64,000 nucleotides of DNA from Tessaracoccus flavescens (GTDB lineage: Bacteria > Actinomycetota > Actinomycetes > Propionibacteriales > Propionibacteriaceae). The stretch covers positions 186,001-250,000 of the forward strand of contig NZ_CP019607.1 of assembly GCF_001998865.1 (NCBI RefSeq). The letters run 5' to 3'. Made by a program: the position numbers and the translations under genes. Shown one piece after another: positions 52,382-62,205 of the stretch; position 1 is the stretch's first letter; the number at the start of each line of letters is the position of its first letter. The notes beneath the pieces are model-generated. The model was not told the DNA's origin, made no database searches, and worked only from the letters and a program-made list of their open reading frames with translations.

Positions 52382-53334
52382 CCGGCCATCTCCTCAGCCC
52401 AGTAGGTCAGCACGATGTCTGCGCCCGCCCGCACGATGGCGGTCACCGACTCCTCGACGGCGCGACGCCGCTCGATCCAGCCCCGCTCGGCGGCGGCCTC
52501 GATCATGGCGTGCTCCCCCGACACCTGGTAGGCGGCGACGGGAACGTCGGCGATCGCGGCTACATCGGCGAGCACGTCCAGGTAGTACCCGGCGGGCTTG
52601 ACCATCACCATGTCTGCGCCCTCATTGAGGTCGAGGGCCGCCTCACGGACACCCTCGCGCCGGTTCGCCGGATCCTGCTGATAGGTCTTGCGGTCGCCCT
52701 GCAGGGTGCTGGTGACGGCCTCACGGAACGGACCGTAGAAGGACGACGCGTACTTGGCTGCGTAGGCGAGGATCGACACATCCTCGAAGCCCGCACCGTC
52801 GAGTCCCGCGCGGATCGCGGCGACCTGTCCGTCCATCATCCCCGACGGAGCCACGACGTGGGCGCCCGCAGCGGCCTGGGCGAGCGCCATCTCGGTATAG
52901 GCCACCACGGTTGCGTCATTGTCGACGCGGCCGTCCTCGAGGACGAAGCCGCAGTGCCCGTGGGTGGTGAACTCGTCGAGGCAGGTGTCTGCCATGACGA
53001 CCGTCTCGTCCCCGACCGCTTCGCGCACGGCGGAGAGCCCGCGCTGCAGGATGCCGTCCTCGGCCCAGCCCTGCGACCCGAAGTTGTCCTTGTCGTCGTC
53101 CTCGGGGACGCCGAACAGCATCAGTCCCCCGACGCCGGCGGCGACGGCGCTCTCGGCCGCCCTCTTCAGGCCGTCGAGGTCGTGGCGCCTGACGCCGGGC
53201 ATCGATGAGATGTCGGCGCCGTGCTCGGCGACGAACATGGGGAGGACGAGCTGCGACGGGCGCACCTCGATCTCCCGGACGAGCCGCCGCATGGCGGGGG
53301 TTGTGCGCAGCCTTCTCGGTCGCACCTGGACCAT
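52369..53334 (-). CDS. hemB: Porphobilinogen synthase
   Basis: A 321-residue delta-aminolevulinate dehydratase. It has the two substrate-binding lysines ([16 protein letters not shown] and [14 protein letters not shown]), the start [17 protein letters not shown], and the metal region [17 protein letters not shown], which retains two cysteines and suggests a zinc/magnesium type. It condenses two ALA molecules. It begins 7 nt after the HemCD stop. Confidence 0.95.
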   Translation of the reverse strand: MVQVRPRRLRTTPAMRRLVREIEVRPSQLVLPMFVAEHGADISSMPGVRRHDLDGLKRAAESAVAAGVGGLMLFGVPEDDDKDNFGSQGWAEDGILQRGLSAVREAVGDETVVMADTCLDEFTTHGHCGFVLEDGRVDNDATVVAYTEMALAQAAAGAHVVAPSGMMDGQVAAIRAGLDGAGFEDVSILAYAAKYASSFYGPFREAVTSTLQGDRKTYQQDPANRREGVREAALDLNEGADMVMVKPAGYYLDVLADVAAIADVPVAAYQVSGEHAMIEAAAERGWIERRRAVEESVTAIVRAGADIVLTYWAEEMAGWLK

Positions 53335-53341
53335 GTCTCTC

Positions 53342-54958
53342 CTATCCGAGCGAGGCGATCGCGGCGATCAGCCCCGCAGCATCCTGCGTCCCCGCCACGG
53401 CGTCGGGTTCGACCCCGAGCGCACGCAGGGCGGCGGCCGAGGGTGGGCCGAACGCGATCACGCGCGCATGCCACCCGAGCAGCTCTCCGACGGCGGCCCC
53501 GATGGAGCCCGACGTCACCACGACGGCGTCGAAGAGGCCCTGCCGGTACTCGGCGGCCACCTCCGACGGTGTCGAGGACAGTGCCTCCACCGTATACACA
53601 TCGACCCGGTGTACCTCATTGCCCCTCGCGAGGAGACCGTCGACCAGTTCACCTGAGCCCAGCGCCGAGCCGGGGACGAGCACGGTGCCCACGGCCTCGG
53701 GCCACACCTCCAGGAGCGCGGCCGCGCTGGAGCGCGGGCCCGCGACGAGGTCGACCTCGACGCCGCGCTGCCTCGCTGCACGGGCCGTTGCCTCACCGAC
53801 GGCGGCGATCCGTGCCCCGCTGGGCAGGCTCAGGCCGAGCTCGTCGAGCACCTCGAGGGTCGCCGGCGACGTCAGCGCGACCCAGTCGGCCGAGGTCTGC
53901 CAACCGGCCGGGCGAAGGGGCACCCGTCGGGTCACCGGGCAGGCGACGACCTCGGCCCCTGCGGCGCGGATCCCCTCCGCGAGCGGCCCGTCCTCGCGGG
54001 CGAGCAGGACGCGGGTGCCTGCGAGGACGGCGGGGCCGCCCCAGAGCGACGAGTCGTCGTGCAGCTCGGCAAGGCGTGAGGGGCGCGAGGCCCCGAGGTC
54101 GACGATCCCTGCCGCACCGTCGGCGAGCAGCGCCAGGGCCGCCCGCTCCCCGGCCCCGGCGTCCAGCGACGTCTGGGTGCGGAGCTGGCGGCCACCGTCG
54201 AGCGCGAAGACGCCCGCGGTGAGTGTGGAGCCGCTGCCGAGGGCGGCGATCGGCGCCGCGCAGCCACCTCCCAGTGCGGCGAGCACCCGACGCTCCGCAT
54301 CGACCGCGGCGTGCGTGTCCGCATCGTTGAGCGCCGAGAGTGCCGCGATCACCTCGGCGTTGTCGCCTCGGCACTCCAGCGCGAGCGCACCCTGGCCCGG
54401 CGACGGAAGGATGTCGAGCAGGTCGGTGGCTGCGGAGGTGAAGCCGAGCCTTTCGAGGCCCGCGGCCGCGAGCACGACGGCGTCCAGGTCGCCCGAAGTG
54501 ACCCGCGCCAGGCGCGTTCCCACGTTGCCGCGGACGTCGACGTACACGAGGTCGGGGCGCTGGGCGCGCAGCTGCGCGACCCGGCGAGGTGAGCCGGTGC
54601 CGACGCTCGCCCCCGCGGGAAGTGCCGCGAAGGTGAGCCCGTCGCGGGCGCACAAGGCGTCGCGATGGTCGGCGCGCACCGGGACGGCGGCGATGCTGAG
54701 GCCGTCGACCGGTTCGGTCGGCAGGTCCTTGAGCGAGTGGACGGCGAAGTCACACGCCCCGTCGAGCAGGGCGGTGCGCAGTTCGGCTGCGAAGACCCCC
54801 AGGCTGCCGGTGCGGGCAAGCGAGCCCTGGGTGACGTCCCCGAACGTCTTGACCCTGACCAGTTCGACCTCGTGACCGAGCGCGCGCAACTGGTCCGCCA
54901 CCTGCTCGGACTGCGCAACAGCGAGCGCCGATCCGCGGGTGCCGAGGCGAAGCCTCAT
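53342..54958 (-). CDS. hemC: HemC-HemD fusion: hydroxymethylbilane synthase and uroporphyrinogen-III synthase
   Basis: A 538-residue bifunctional protein. HemC half (1 to about 310): RLGTRGSALAVAQSEQVADQ, VHSLKDLP with catalytic Asp78, GSPRRVAQLR, DVRGNVGTRL (Arg143, Arg149), PSPGQGALALEC, and the cofactor cysteine GGGCAAPIAA (Cys233), all intact. HemD half: GTRVLLAREDGPLAEGIRAA, DWVALTSPATLEVLDEL, DAVVVTSGSIGAAVGELL. It makes the linear tetrapyrrole and closes it. ATG 54958 overlaps the cgoX stop by four bases. A second, degenerate fusion is encoded three genes downstream. Confidence 0.93.
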   Translation of the reverse strand: MRLRLGTRGSALAVAQSEQVADQLRALGHEVELVRVKTFGDVTQGSLARTGSLGVFAAELRTALLDGACDFAVHSLKDLPTEPVDGLSIAAVPVRADHRDALCARDGLTFAALPAGASVGTGSPRRVAQLRAQRPDLVYVDVRGNVGTRLARVTSGDLDAVVLAAAGLERLGFTSAATDLLDILPSPGQGALALECRGDNAEVIAALSALNDADTHAAVDAERRVLAALGGGCAAPIAALGSGSTLTAGVFALDGGRQLRTQTSLDAGAGERAALALLADGAAGIVDLGASRPSRLAELHDDSSLWGGPAVLAGTRVLLAREDGPLAEGIRAAGAEVVACPVTRRVPLRPAGWQTSADWVALTSPATLEVLDELGLSLPSGARIAAVGEATARAARQRGVEVDLVAGPRSSAAALLEVWPEAVGTVLVPGSALGSGELVDGLLARGNEVHRVDVYTVEALSSTPSEVAAEYRQGLFDAVVVTSGSIGAAVGELLGWHARVIAFGPPSAAALRALGVEPDAVAGTQDAAGLIAAIASLG

Positions 54959-56235
54959 GCCTGAACCCGTTCGCAGCCTGCCAGGACGTTGACCACTCCG
55001 TTGCCGTCGAGCCAGGCGCCGACCAGGTCGATGCCGATGTGTGCTGCCTCGGAGATGAGATAGTCGCGGTTGGCTGTCTCGATCCGGGTGGGCATCGCGT
55101 CCCAGCTCACGGAGGCGAGGCCGGTGACCTCGGAGTCGGCCAGCGCCACGCCGGTGAGCAGCGAGGCGTCGGCGATCACCTCCTGGCGCGTGGGGAACAC
55201 GTGCTCCGGGTAGGAGAGCCGCAGCACCTCGACGCCCTCGGACGCCGCCCAGGGCCACTTCGCCGAGTAGTGGGTCAGGGCCTTCGCCCGCACGTCGGCG
55301 CGGCTGGCGACCAGCACTCCCGAACCGACGGGGTGTTCGGCCAACGCGGGGTTGGTCGAGGCGATGATCACCTGGCGGGTCTTGTTCACCGGAGGCGCGG
55401 CGAGCTCGACACCCAGCGGGGAGAGCAGCCTGACGCTCACGCTGGCCGGGGTGGCGAGCACGAGACGCTCAGCCTGCAGATCCTCGCCGTCGTGGGTGTG
55501 CACCTGGAACCCCTGGCCGCTGCGCCTGAGGTGCGTGATCGCGGCGGCGGCTCTGACGTCGGCCCCCAGATCCTGGAGCCTGTCGACCAGCGCCTCGACC
55601 AGCTGGAACAGCCCTCCTACCGGCTGCTCGACGGTCGGCGTCCGGTTGGCGCGCATCGAGGCGACCGCCTTGATCAGCGACCCTTCGGCCGCGATTGCGT
55701 CGTGCAGCCCGGGCGCCACCGCCACCAGCGGCAGGTGGTCAGGCGTTGTGGCGTAGACGCCTTCGGCGACAGGACCGATCAGCTTCGACACGGCGGCCTC
55801 TCCGAGCCGGGCCTTTGCGAGGGCACCGACGGTGAGCGCGTCCGAACCGACTGCCGGGTCCATGGTGAGATCCTCGGCGAGCCGGGCCCGTTCCGTGTCG
55901 GTGAGCACCTCGAGCGCCGGATCGTCCAGGCTGCCCGGGATGCCGAGCACCCCGTCGGCCATCGGGTGCGAGCCGTCGCTCCACCAGATGTGCGGCGTTC
56001 CGACAGGGCCTGCGACCTCCAGACCGAGCTCTGTGCACAGAGCGTGGGCGAGGCCACCGCGGACGGCATAGGCCTCCGCCCCGGCGTCGACGAGGATCCC
56101 GCCGACCTCGACCGGGGAGATCATGCCGCCCCAGTGTGGAGCGGCCTCACGAACGGCGACCTTGTGTCCGGCCAGGGTGAGTCGGTAGGCGGTGTAGAGG
56201 CCGGCGAGTCCGCCCCCGACGACGACGGTGCTCAC
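54955..56235 (-). CDS. cgoX: Coproporphyrinogen III oxidase (HemY/HemG type)
   Basis: A 426-residue FAD oxidase with the N-terminal dinucleotide motif VVVGGGLAGLYTAYRL, GGMISPVEVGG, DAGAEAYAVRGG, PVAEGVYATTPDHLPL and the C-terminal LVGAWLDGNGVVNVLAGCER second FAD motif. In actinobacteria using CpfC and ChdC this enzyme oxidises coproporphyrinogen III to coproporphyrin III. The start is GTG 56235, overlapping the hemE stop; upstream frame is shadow of hemE. Confidence 0.9.
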   Translation of the reverse strand: MSTVVVGGGLAGLYTAYRLTLAGHKVAVREAAPHWGGMISPVEVGGILVDAGAEAYAVRGGLAHALCTELGLEVAGPVGTPHIWWSDGSHPMADGVLGIPGSLDDPALEVLTDTERARLAEDLTMDPAVGSDALTVGALAKARLGEAAVSKLIGPVAEGVYATTPDHLPLVAVAPGLHDAIAAEGSLIKAVASMRANRTPTVEQPVGGLFQLVEALVDRLQDLGADVRAAAAITHLRRSGQGFQVHTHDGEDLQAERLVLATPASVSVRLLSPLGVELAAPPVNKTRQVIIASTNPALAEHPVGSGVLVASRADVRAKALTHYSAKWPWAASEGVEVLRLSYPEHVFPTRQEVIADASLLTGVALADSEVTGLASVSWDAMPTRIETANRDYLISEAAHIGIDLVGAWLDGNGVVNVLAGCERVQA

Positions 56236-57239
56236 AACTCGTGGAGGAAGGCGACCAGATCGGTCAGCACTTCCGGGTCGGTGGTCGGCGGGACGCCGTG
56301 ACCAAGGTTGACGATGTGGGCAGGTGCCGCCTTGCCGCGCTCGACGACATCGGCGGCGTGCCGCGAGAGGGGTTCCCATCCGGCAGACAACAGGGCTGGG
56401 TCGATATTGCCCTGGAGTGGAATCTCTGGCAGCAGCCAGGCCGCCTCGTCGAGCGGGGTGCGGTAGTCGACCCCCATCGCCTCGACGCCGAGGGCTGCCA
56501 TGTCGGTGAGCAGGTGCCTGGTGCCGGTCCCGAAGTGGATCCGCGGCACCCGCCCCTCGACGGCGGAAAGGGCCTTCGCCGAGTGGGGCGCCACGGAGGC
56601 GACGTAGTCGACGCGAGTGAGGCTCCCGGCCCAGGAGTCGAACAGCTGCACCGCCCTGGCCCCTGCGTCGACCTGCGTGGTCAGGAAGCGGCCCGAGATG
56701 TCGGCACACCAGTCGAGCAGCCGCCGCCACGACTCGGGGTCGGCGTGCATCATGGAGCGCGCGGCCAGATGATCACGCGAGCCACAGCCCTCGACGAGGT
56801 AGGCCGCGAGGGTGAACGGTGCACCAGCGAAGCCGATCAGCGGCGTCTCGTCCCCCAACTCGGCGACCACCAGCTTCACCGCGTCGGTGATCGCCTGCGC
56901 ATCGCCCGGTTCGTGCGAGACGAGCCGGTCGACGTCTGCCGCGCTGCGCACCGGGTTCTCGATCACCGGCCCCACCCCGGCCACGATGTCGACATCGACA
57001 CCCGCGAGGACGAGCGGGGTCATGATGTCGGAGAAGAAGATCGCCGCATCGACGCCGTGCCTGCGCACCGGCTGGAGCGTGATTTCCGCCGCGAGGTCGG
57101 GCTTCAGGCACGCCTCGAGGATCGTGGTGCCCTTGCGGGCCTCCTTGTATTCGGGCAGGGATCGGCCCGCCTGGCGCATGAACCAGACGGGGAGACGGTC
57201 GGGACGGTGGCCGCTGAGTGCGGAAAGCAGGGAACTCAT
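56232..57239 (-). CDS. hemE: Uroporphyrinogen decarboxylase
   Basis: A 335-residue HemE: PVWFMRQAGRSLPEYKEAR, the catalytic region FFSDIMTPLVLAGVDVDIV, GFAGAPFTLAAYLVEG, LFDSWAGSL, GVDYRTPLDEAAWLLP, LQGNIDPALL, and HIVNLGHGVPPTTDPE. It decarboxylates uroporphyrinogen III to coproporphyrinogen III. ATG 57239 starts the leftward haem operon; hemA is divergent 51 nt away, so the two operons share a promoter region. Confidence 0.94.
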   Translation of the reverse strand: MSSLLSALSGHRPDRLPVWFMRQAGRSLPEYKEARKGTTILEACLKPDLAAEITLQPVRRHGVDAAIFFSDIMTPLVLAGVDVDIVAGVGPVIENPVRSAADVDRLVSHEPGDAQAITDAVKLVVAELGDETPLIGFAGAPFTLAAYLVEGCGSRDHLAARSMMHADPESWRRLLDWCADISGRFLTTQVDAGARAVQLFDSWAGSLTRVDYVASVAPHSAKALSAVEGRVPRIHFGTGTRHLLTDMAALGVEAMGVDYRTPLDEAAWLLPEIPLQGNIDPALLSAGWEPLSRHAADVVERGKAAPAHIVNLGHGVPPTTDPEVLTDLVAFLHEL

Positions 57240-57290
57240 GGTGACTCCGATTCTGCCGTACCGGCGGGCAGTGGTTGAATAGGGCCCACT

Positions 57291-58565
57291 GTGACTTTGC
57301 GGATCTTCTCCATTCAGCACGACCGGCAGGGCCTTTCCGAGGTCGAAAGAATCAGCGCGCGACTCGACGGGGTCGCCGGGCAGCTGCATGCCTACGACGG
57401 GGTCACCGGCACCGTCGTGCTCAGCACCTGCAACCGGGTAGAGATCCTCCTCGACACCGAGGGCGAGGTGCCCAACGCATGCCTCCGCTCGGCGCTGAAC
57501 GAGTCCTTCGACACCCCTCCCGCCTGGGACCTCTTCCTCGGCGAGGCCGCCCTCGGCCACGTCTTCCGGGTCGCCTCCGGGCTCGACTCGATGGTCGTCG
57601 GGGAGCGCGAGATCGCAGGCCAGCTGCGACGCGCCTTGTCAGAGGCGCAGGACGAGGGGCGCACGTCGCTTCCGTTGAAGATCGCCGTCGATGAGGCGCT
57701 GAAGACGTCGCGTCGCGTGGCACGCGAGACGAAGCTCGAGGGCGCAGGCCGCTCCGTCGTCTCGGCCGGCCTGCAGTTGGTCGACCATCCCGACTGGCCC
57801 AGCGCCAAGGCGCTGATCATCGGCACCGGGTCGTACGCGGGCGCCGTCGTCGCCGCGCTGCGCACCAGGGGCGTCACCGACATCGCCGTCCACTCCGCCA
57901 GCGGTCGAGGGGCCGACTTCGCCGCGAGCCATACCACCCGCTATGTGGAGTCCGTGGCCGAAGGGCTGGCCGGCGCCGATCTTGTGGTCACCTGTCGCGG
58001 CCTGGGCAACCACGTCGTCACTCCGGCCGACGTGCTGCGCCCGGCGACCTACCTGGACCTCTCCCTCAAGCGTGACGTCGATCCCGAGATCGCCCGGATC
58101 CCCGGCATCCGGGTCGTCGATCTTGCCACCATCCAGGAGGCCGTGGGCGGGGAGATCGCCGAGGACACGCACCGGGCGAAGACGATCGTCAACGAGGGCA
58201 TCGCCGAGGCGCTCACCAAGCTGCGGGCACGCGTGGTCGACCCTGCGGTCGTCGGCCTCCGAGAGTCGGTGATGGGTCTCGTCGACGACGAGGTGGCCCG
58301 ACTCCCCCAACGCCCGCTCACCCACGACGACGCCGCCCTCGCCCTGCGCCGCCTCGCCACGCGGCTGCTGCACATCCCCTCGACGCGCGCGAAGCTCGCC
58401 GCAGAGCAGGGTCGCACCGACGAGTACCTGCACGCGATGGCCGAGCTGTACGGCATCGGCGACGACGAGATCAACCCGAACCAGTTGGAGGAGCAGACAT
58501 GCCCGGTGACGAATCTGAAGGTCTGCGACCTGGAGACTTTGCCGAGCGTGCAGGAGGCGATGTGA
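57291..58565 (+). CDS. hemA: Glutamyl-tRNA reductase
   Basis: A 424-residue HemA with VVLSTCNRVEILLD (nucleophile cysteine), GLDSMVVGEREIAGQLRRAL, GTGSYAGAVVAALR nucleotide loop, and the C-terminal helical dimer domain. It reduces Glu-tRNA to glutamate semialdehyde. Beyond the dimer domain there is a short tail with TCPVTNLKVC, containing a Cys-Pro pair that resembles a haem regulatory motif. Start GTG 57291. The stop overlaps the cpfC start (GTGA). Confidence 0.93.
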   Translation: MTLRIFSIQHDRQGLSEVERISARLDGVAGQLHAYDGVTGTVVLSTCNRVEILLDTEGEVPNACLRSALNESFDTPPAWDLFLGEAALGHVFRVASGLDSMVVGEREIAGQLRRALSEAQDEGRTSLPLKIAVDEALKTSRRVARETKLEGAGRSVVSAGLQLVDHPDWPSAKALIIGTGSYAGAVVAALRTRGVTDIAVHSASGRGADFAASHTTRYVESVAEGLAGADLVVTCRGLGNHVVTPADVLRPATYLDLSLKRDVDPEIARIPGIRVVDLATIQEAVGGEIAEDTHRAKTIVNEGIAEALTKLRARVVDPAVVGLRESVMGLVDDEVARLPQRPLTHDDAALALRRLATRLLHIPSTRAKLAAEQGRTDEYLHAMAELYGIGDDEINPNQLEEQTCPVTNLKVCDLETLPSVQEAM

Positions 58566-59608
58566 GCCTCGCCCCCTACACGGCGGTGATGTTCGCCTCC
58601 TACGGCGGCCCCGACCGGACCGAGGACGTGCTGCCGTTCATGCGCAACGCGACCGCAGGCAAGAACATCCCCGACGAGCGGCTGATCGCCGTGTCGAAGC
58701 ATTACGACCTGTTCGGCGGGAAGTCGCCGATCAACGAGCTCAACGCCACCCTGATGGAGGCGGTCAGGTCGGAACTGGCCACTCGTGGCGTCGACGTCCC
58801 GGTCGTGATCGGCAACCGCAACTGGCACCCGATGTTCGACAAGACGGTGACGGAACTGGTCGACGGCGGTCACCGGCAGGTGCTGGCGCTCGCCACCTCC
58901 GCCTACCAGTCGTACTCGAGCTGCCGCCAGTACTGCGAGGACCTGGTCAAGGCCGCCGACGGCACACAGCTGAGGATCGACAAGCTCGATCCGTTCTGGT
59001 CGGCCGAGGGCTTCGTCGCGGCCAACGCCCGCGCCCTCGTCGACGCCGTGCGCGAGCTGCGCGCCTCGATCGGCGAGGCCGAGCTGCGCGTCCTGTTCGT
59101 CACGCACTCGATCCCGACCGCCATGAACGAGGCCTCCTCGACGGGCGAGCCGGAGAACCGCTACGAGGCGCAGCACCTGGCCGTCGCCGAGGCGGTCGCC
59201 GCGGAGGCCGGAGCCACCCTTGGCGAGGACCTGAGCTGGGAGCTGACGTTCTGCTCCCGCTCGGGGGCACCGCACATCCCGTGGCTGGAGCCCGACGTCA
59301 ACGACCGGATGCCCGAGGTGCAGGCCGAAGGGGTCGTGGGCGTGATTGCCGCGCCGATCGGTTTCATCTCCGATCACATGGAGGTCGCCTACGACCTCGA
59401 CACCGAGGCCAAGGCCACCGCCGCCGAGCTGGAGCTGCCCTACGTGCGGGCCGCGACCGTCGGCACTGATCCTGGCTTCGTCGCGATGCTCGTCGACCGG
59501 CTGCTCGACCGCGCGGCCGTGGCCCGTGGTGAGCGTGACGAGCCGAGCATCTGCCACTTCAGCGGCGGCGCCTGCTGCCTCCCCCGACCCGAAGGAGCCA
59601 CCCGATGA
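58562..59608 (+). CDS. cpfC: Coproporphyrin ferrochelatase
   Basis: A 348-residue ferrochelatase: VMFASYGGPDRTEDVLPFM, ALATSAYQSYSSCRQYCED, FVTHSIPTAMNEASS, FCSRSGAPHIPWLEPD, IAAPIGFISDHMEVAYDLD. The C-terminal ICHFSGGACCLPRP and the earlier Cys in SSCRQY could bind a 2Fe-2S cluster, as in other actinobacterial ferrochelatases. It inserts iron into coproporphyrin III. The start is GTG 58562 at the hemA stop; further upstream frame is hemA. The ATG of chdC overlaps its stop. Confidence 0.93.
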   Translation: MSLAPYTAVMFASYGGPDRTEDVLPFMRNATAGKNIPDERLIAVSKHYDLFGGKSPINELNATLMEAVRSELATRGVDVPVVIGNRNWHPMFDKTVTELVDGGHRQVLALATSAYQSYSSCRQYCEDLVKAADGTQLRIDKLDPFWSAEGFVAANARALVDAVRELRASIGEAELRVLFVTHSIPTAMNEASSTGEPENRYEAQHLAVAEAVAAEAGATLGEDLSWELTFCSRSGAPHIPWLEPDVNDRMPEVQAEGVVGVIAAPIGFISDHMEVAYDLDTEAKATAAELELPYVRAATVGTDPGFVAMLVDRLLDRAAVARGERDEPSICHFSGGACCLPRPEGATR

Positions 59609-60324
59609 CAACGATGCACCCCGGACGCGACGAGCGCGACGAGACCGACGTCGACCTCGAGGCGATCAACGCGATGCCGCTGTACGCCATGTACTCGGTG
59701 TTCGCGACCGCCTCCCCGCTCCCGAGCGACACCGCCGCGCTGGCGGCCGCACAGCAGGAGGTCGAGGCGACCGGCGTGAGAGTGCGCGGCTTCTACGACG
59801 TCGGAGGCTTCCGCGCCGATGCGGACCTGATGGTCTGGACGCTCGCGAACGACGCCGAGTCGCTGCAGGCCGCGTACCACGCGCTGCGCCGCAGCGCGCT
59901 GGGCGACTACCTCGAGCCGGTGTGGTCGGTCGTGGCCGTGCACCGTCCCGCCGAGTTCAACCGCCTCCACGTGCCCAGCTGCTTCGCCGGCTTCGCGCCA
60001 CGCCCCTGGCTGACCGTCTACCCCTTCGTGCGCAGCTACGACTGGTACTTCCTGGACAACGAGCACCGCTCAAAGATGCTCTACGAGCACGGCATGGCCG
60101 GCCGCGAGTACCCCGATGTCGTCGCGTCGACGCTTTCGTCGTTCGCGCTGGGCGACTACGAGTGGATCCTCGCCTTCGAGGCCGACGAGCTGCACCGTCT
60201 GACCGACGCGATGCGCCACCAGCGCGGCGTCGAGGCACGACTCCACGTCCGCGAGGAGACCCCCTTCTTCACCGGGCCCCGGGTCGAGCTGACCGACTGG
60301 ATCGAGCGCCAGCCCCGCGTCTGA
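59605..60324 (+). CDS. chdC: Coproheme decarboxylase (ChdC/HemQ)
   Basis: A 239-residue chlorite-dismutase-family protein: YAMYSVFATASPLPSD, VRGFYDVGGFRADADLMVW, YPFVRSYDWYFLDNEHRSKM with the catalytic tyrosine, EHGMAGREYPDVVASTLSSF with the region of the proximal His, and LGDYEWILAFEADELHRLTD. It converts coproheme to haem b. ATG 59605 overlaps the cpfC stop (ATGA). It completes hemA-cpfC-chdC. Confidence 0.94.
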   Translation: MTTMHPGRDERDETDVDLEAINAMPLYAMYSVFATASPLPSDTAALAAAQQEVEATGVRVRGFYDVGGFRADADLMVWTLANDAESLQAAYHALRRSALGDYLEPVWSVVAVHRPAEFNRLHVPSCFAGFAPRPWLTVYPFVRSYDWYFLDNEHRSKMLYEHGMAGREYPDVVASTLSSFALGDYEWILAFEADELHRLTDAMRHQRGVEARLHVREETPFFTGPRVELTDWIERQPRV

Positions 60325-60384
60325 GGCGACGGGGTGGAACGCGGCGCGACCTTCGACGAATGGGCCGCACGACGCGGGTGAGCC

Positions 60385-60984
60385 TCAGGGGCCGACGTTG
60401 TGCGAAAGCAGGCGCCACGCCCCGTGATGGAAGCCAAGCCCCGAGTAGTGGGCGTTGCCGAGGCCGCCGAGGACCCGCCCATGGAGGCCGAGCATCGCGT
60501 GCAGCACGCGGTTCAGCAGCAGGCCATGGGAGACGATCAGGACCGACTCGTCCGGATGCCGGGCGGCGATCTCCTCAACCGCGGGAAGTCCGCGGGCGAC
60601 GACGTCGGCAAGGGTCTCCCCCGTCGGTGACCGTCGGAAGTCGACGCCGTTGGCGTACTTGGACTCGTAGCCCGGCATGAGATCGGTGATCTGGTCCCAC
60701 GTGAGCCCTGCCCAGGAGCCGACGTTGATCTCCATCAGGCGCGGATCGGTGTGGATCGACGCCTCCGGGCACACCAGTCGGGCCGTCTCGTAGGCCCGTT
60801 GCAGCGGGGAGGCGTAGACGACGTCGAAGTGATGGCCGGCCAGCGCCAGACCCGCTGCCTTCGCCTGCGCGACGCCCTTGGTGTTGAGCGGGATGTCGCT
60901 GTGTCCCTGGAACCGGTGTTCGAGATTCCAGTCGGTCTGGCCGTGGCGCAGCACCACCAGATCGGTGGTCGGATCAGGTCGCAC
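60385..60984 (-). CDS. Histidine phosphatase family protein (phosphoglycerate-mutase-like)
   Basis: A 199-residue protein with LVVLRHGQTDWNLEHRFQG, the catalytic RHG motif, DVVYASPLQRAYETARLV, GETLADVVARG and VLIVSHGLLLNRVLHA with the second His. Substrates of this group vary (phosphoglycerates, sugar phosphates, nucleotides) and cannot be told here. Its GTG start lies 3 nt after the rsfS stop, in an operon with nadD and rsfS. Confidence 0.9.
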   Translation of the reverse strand: MRPDPTTDLVVLRHGQTDWNLEHRFQGHSDIPLNTKGVAQAKAAGLALAGHHFDVVYASPLQRAYETARLVCPEASIHTDPRLMEINVGSWAGLTWDQITDLMPGYESKYANGVDFRRSPTGETLADVVARGLPAVEEIAARHPDESVLIVSHGLLLNRVLHAMLGLHGRVLGGLGNAHYSGLGFHHGAWRLLSHNVGP

Positions 60985-60987
60985 GAC

Positions 60988-61380
60988 CTACTCGGCCTCG
61001 GGCTCGGCCTCGCGAGCGGGGGCGTCGACGTGCAGCGGGATCTGCGGGCAGTCCTTCCAGAGCCGCTCGAGGTTGTAGAGCGTACGCTCCTCGGTGTGCT
61101 GGACGTGCACGACGAAGTCCAGGTAGTCGAGCAGCACCCAGCGGTTCTCGCGGTCGCCCTCGCGTCGGGTGGGCTTGAGCTTGTGCTTGAGCAGTGCCTC
61201 CTCGACGCCGTCGACGATGGCGCCGACCTGCCGCTCGTTGCCTGCCGAGGCGATCAGGAACACGTCGGTGATGCTCAGCTGCTCGGACACGTCGAACGCG
61301 ACGATGTTGTCTGCCAGCTTGTCTGCGGCGGCCTTGGCGGCGATCTCGACGGGCTTGAGGACGGAGTCAGGAACGGTCAT
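60988..61380 (-). CDS. rsfS: Ribosomal silencing factor RsfS
   Basis: A 130-residue protein with [60 protein letters not shown] and the [10 protein letters not shown] ending of the DUF143/RsfS family. It blocks subunit joining on L14 in starvation. It overlaps nadD by 14 nt, the usual partnership. Confidence 0.94.
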   Translation of the reverse strand: MTVPDSVLKPVEIAAKAAADKLADNIVAFDVSEQLSITDVFLIASAGNERQVGAIVDGVEEALLKHKLKPTRREGDRENRWVLLDYLDFVVHVQHTEERTLYNLERLWKDCPQIPLHVDAPAREAEPEAE

Positions 61381-62035
61381 GCGGAACCTTTGAGTCGAAG
61401 GACGGGTAGAGCCCCCGCTTGGCGATGTACTGGACGATGCCGTCGGGCACCAGGTACCAGATGGGCTGCTGGGCGCGGACGCGCTCGCGGCAGTCGGTCG
61501 ACGAGATCGCCAGTGCGGGCACCTCGAGCAGCGTGACGCTGCCTTCGGGGAGGTGGGCGAGGTCGTCGCGGGTCATCGGCACCCCTGGGCGGGTCACGCC
61601 GATGAAGTGCGCCAGGTCGAACAGTTGGTCGACGCCGCGCCAGGTGAGGATCTGCCGCACCGCGTCGGCACCGGTGATGAAGAACAGGTCCGTGTCCTCA
61701 CCGCGCTCCGCGCGCAGGTCACGCAGCGTGTCGACGGTGTAGGTGTCGCCGGGGCGGTCGATGTCGACCCGCGAGACGGAGAAGCGGGGGTTCGAGGCTG
61801 TCGCGATCACCGTCATCAGGTAACGGTCCTCGGCGAGCGAGACCTCGCGGTCTGCCTTCTGCCATGGCACGCCGGTCGGGACGAAGACGACCTCGTCGAG
61901 GCCGAACTTGGCCGCCACCTCCGAGGCGGCGACGAGGTGCCCGTGGTGGATCGGGTCGAAGGTGCCGCCCATCACGCCGAGACGGTAGCGGCCGCTGCGC
62001 CCGGCGCGGGCCAGCGCGAGTTCGGTGGAGGTCAC
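61367..62035 (-). CDS. nadD: Nicotinate-nucleotide adenylyltransferase
   Basis: A 222-residue nucleotidyltransferase: [20 protein letters not shown] (GxFxPxHxGH), [34 protein letters not shown] and [13 protein letters not shown] (ISST motif). It joins nicotinate mononucleotide and ATP. GTG 62035 is chosen because it overlaps the stop of the small membrane protein gene (GTGA); an upstream start would run into that gene. Confidence 0.92.
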   Translation of the reverse strand: MTSTELALARAGRSGRYRLGVMGGTFDPIHHGHLVAASEVAAKFGLDEVVFVPTGVPWQKADREVSLAEDRYLMTVIATASNPRFSVSRVDIDRPGDTYTVDTLRDLRAERGEDTDLFFITGADAVRQILTWRGVDQLFDLAHFIGVTRPGVPMTRDDLAHLPEGSVTLLEVPALAISSTDCRERVRAQQPIWYLVPDGIVQYIAKRGLYPSFDSKVPHDRS

Positions 62036-62160
62036 TTCGAGTGCGGGCGACCCGAACCCATACCGATGATCCACACCAGCACGGACAGCAGGATGAACAG
62101 CACGATGGCACCCATCACCCAGGAGGGTACGAGCAGCTCAGACTCCAGAAGAAGGCTCAT
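62032..62160 (-). CDS. Small membrane protein upstream of nadD
   Basis: A 42-residue protein starting at ATG 62160 ([18 protein letters not shown]), with one transmembrane helix ([19 protein letters not shown]) and a short basic tail ending in SGRPHSK. The stop overlaps the nadD start by four bases, which supports expression. Function unknown. Confidence 0.65.
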   Translation of the reverse strand: MSLLLESELLVPSWVMGAIVLFILLSVLVWIIGMGSGRPHSK

Positions 62161-62205
62161 GGCAGGCGATCGTAGCAATGTGTGAGCCTCCCTTGCGCCT
62201 CTCGG

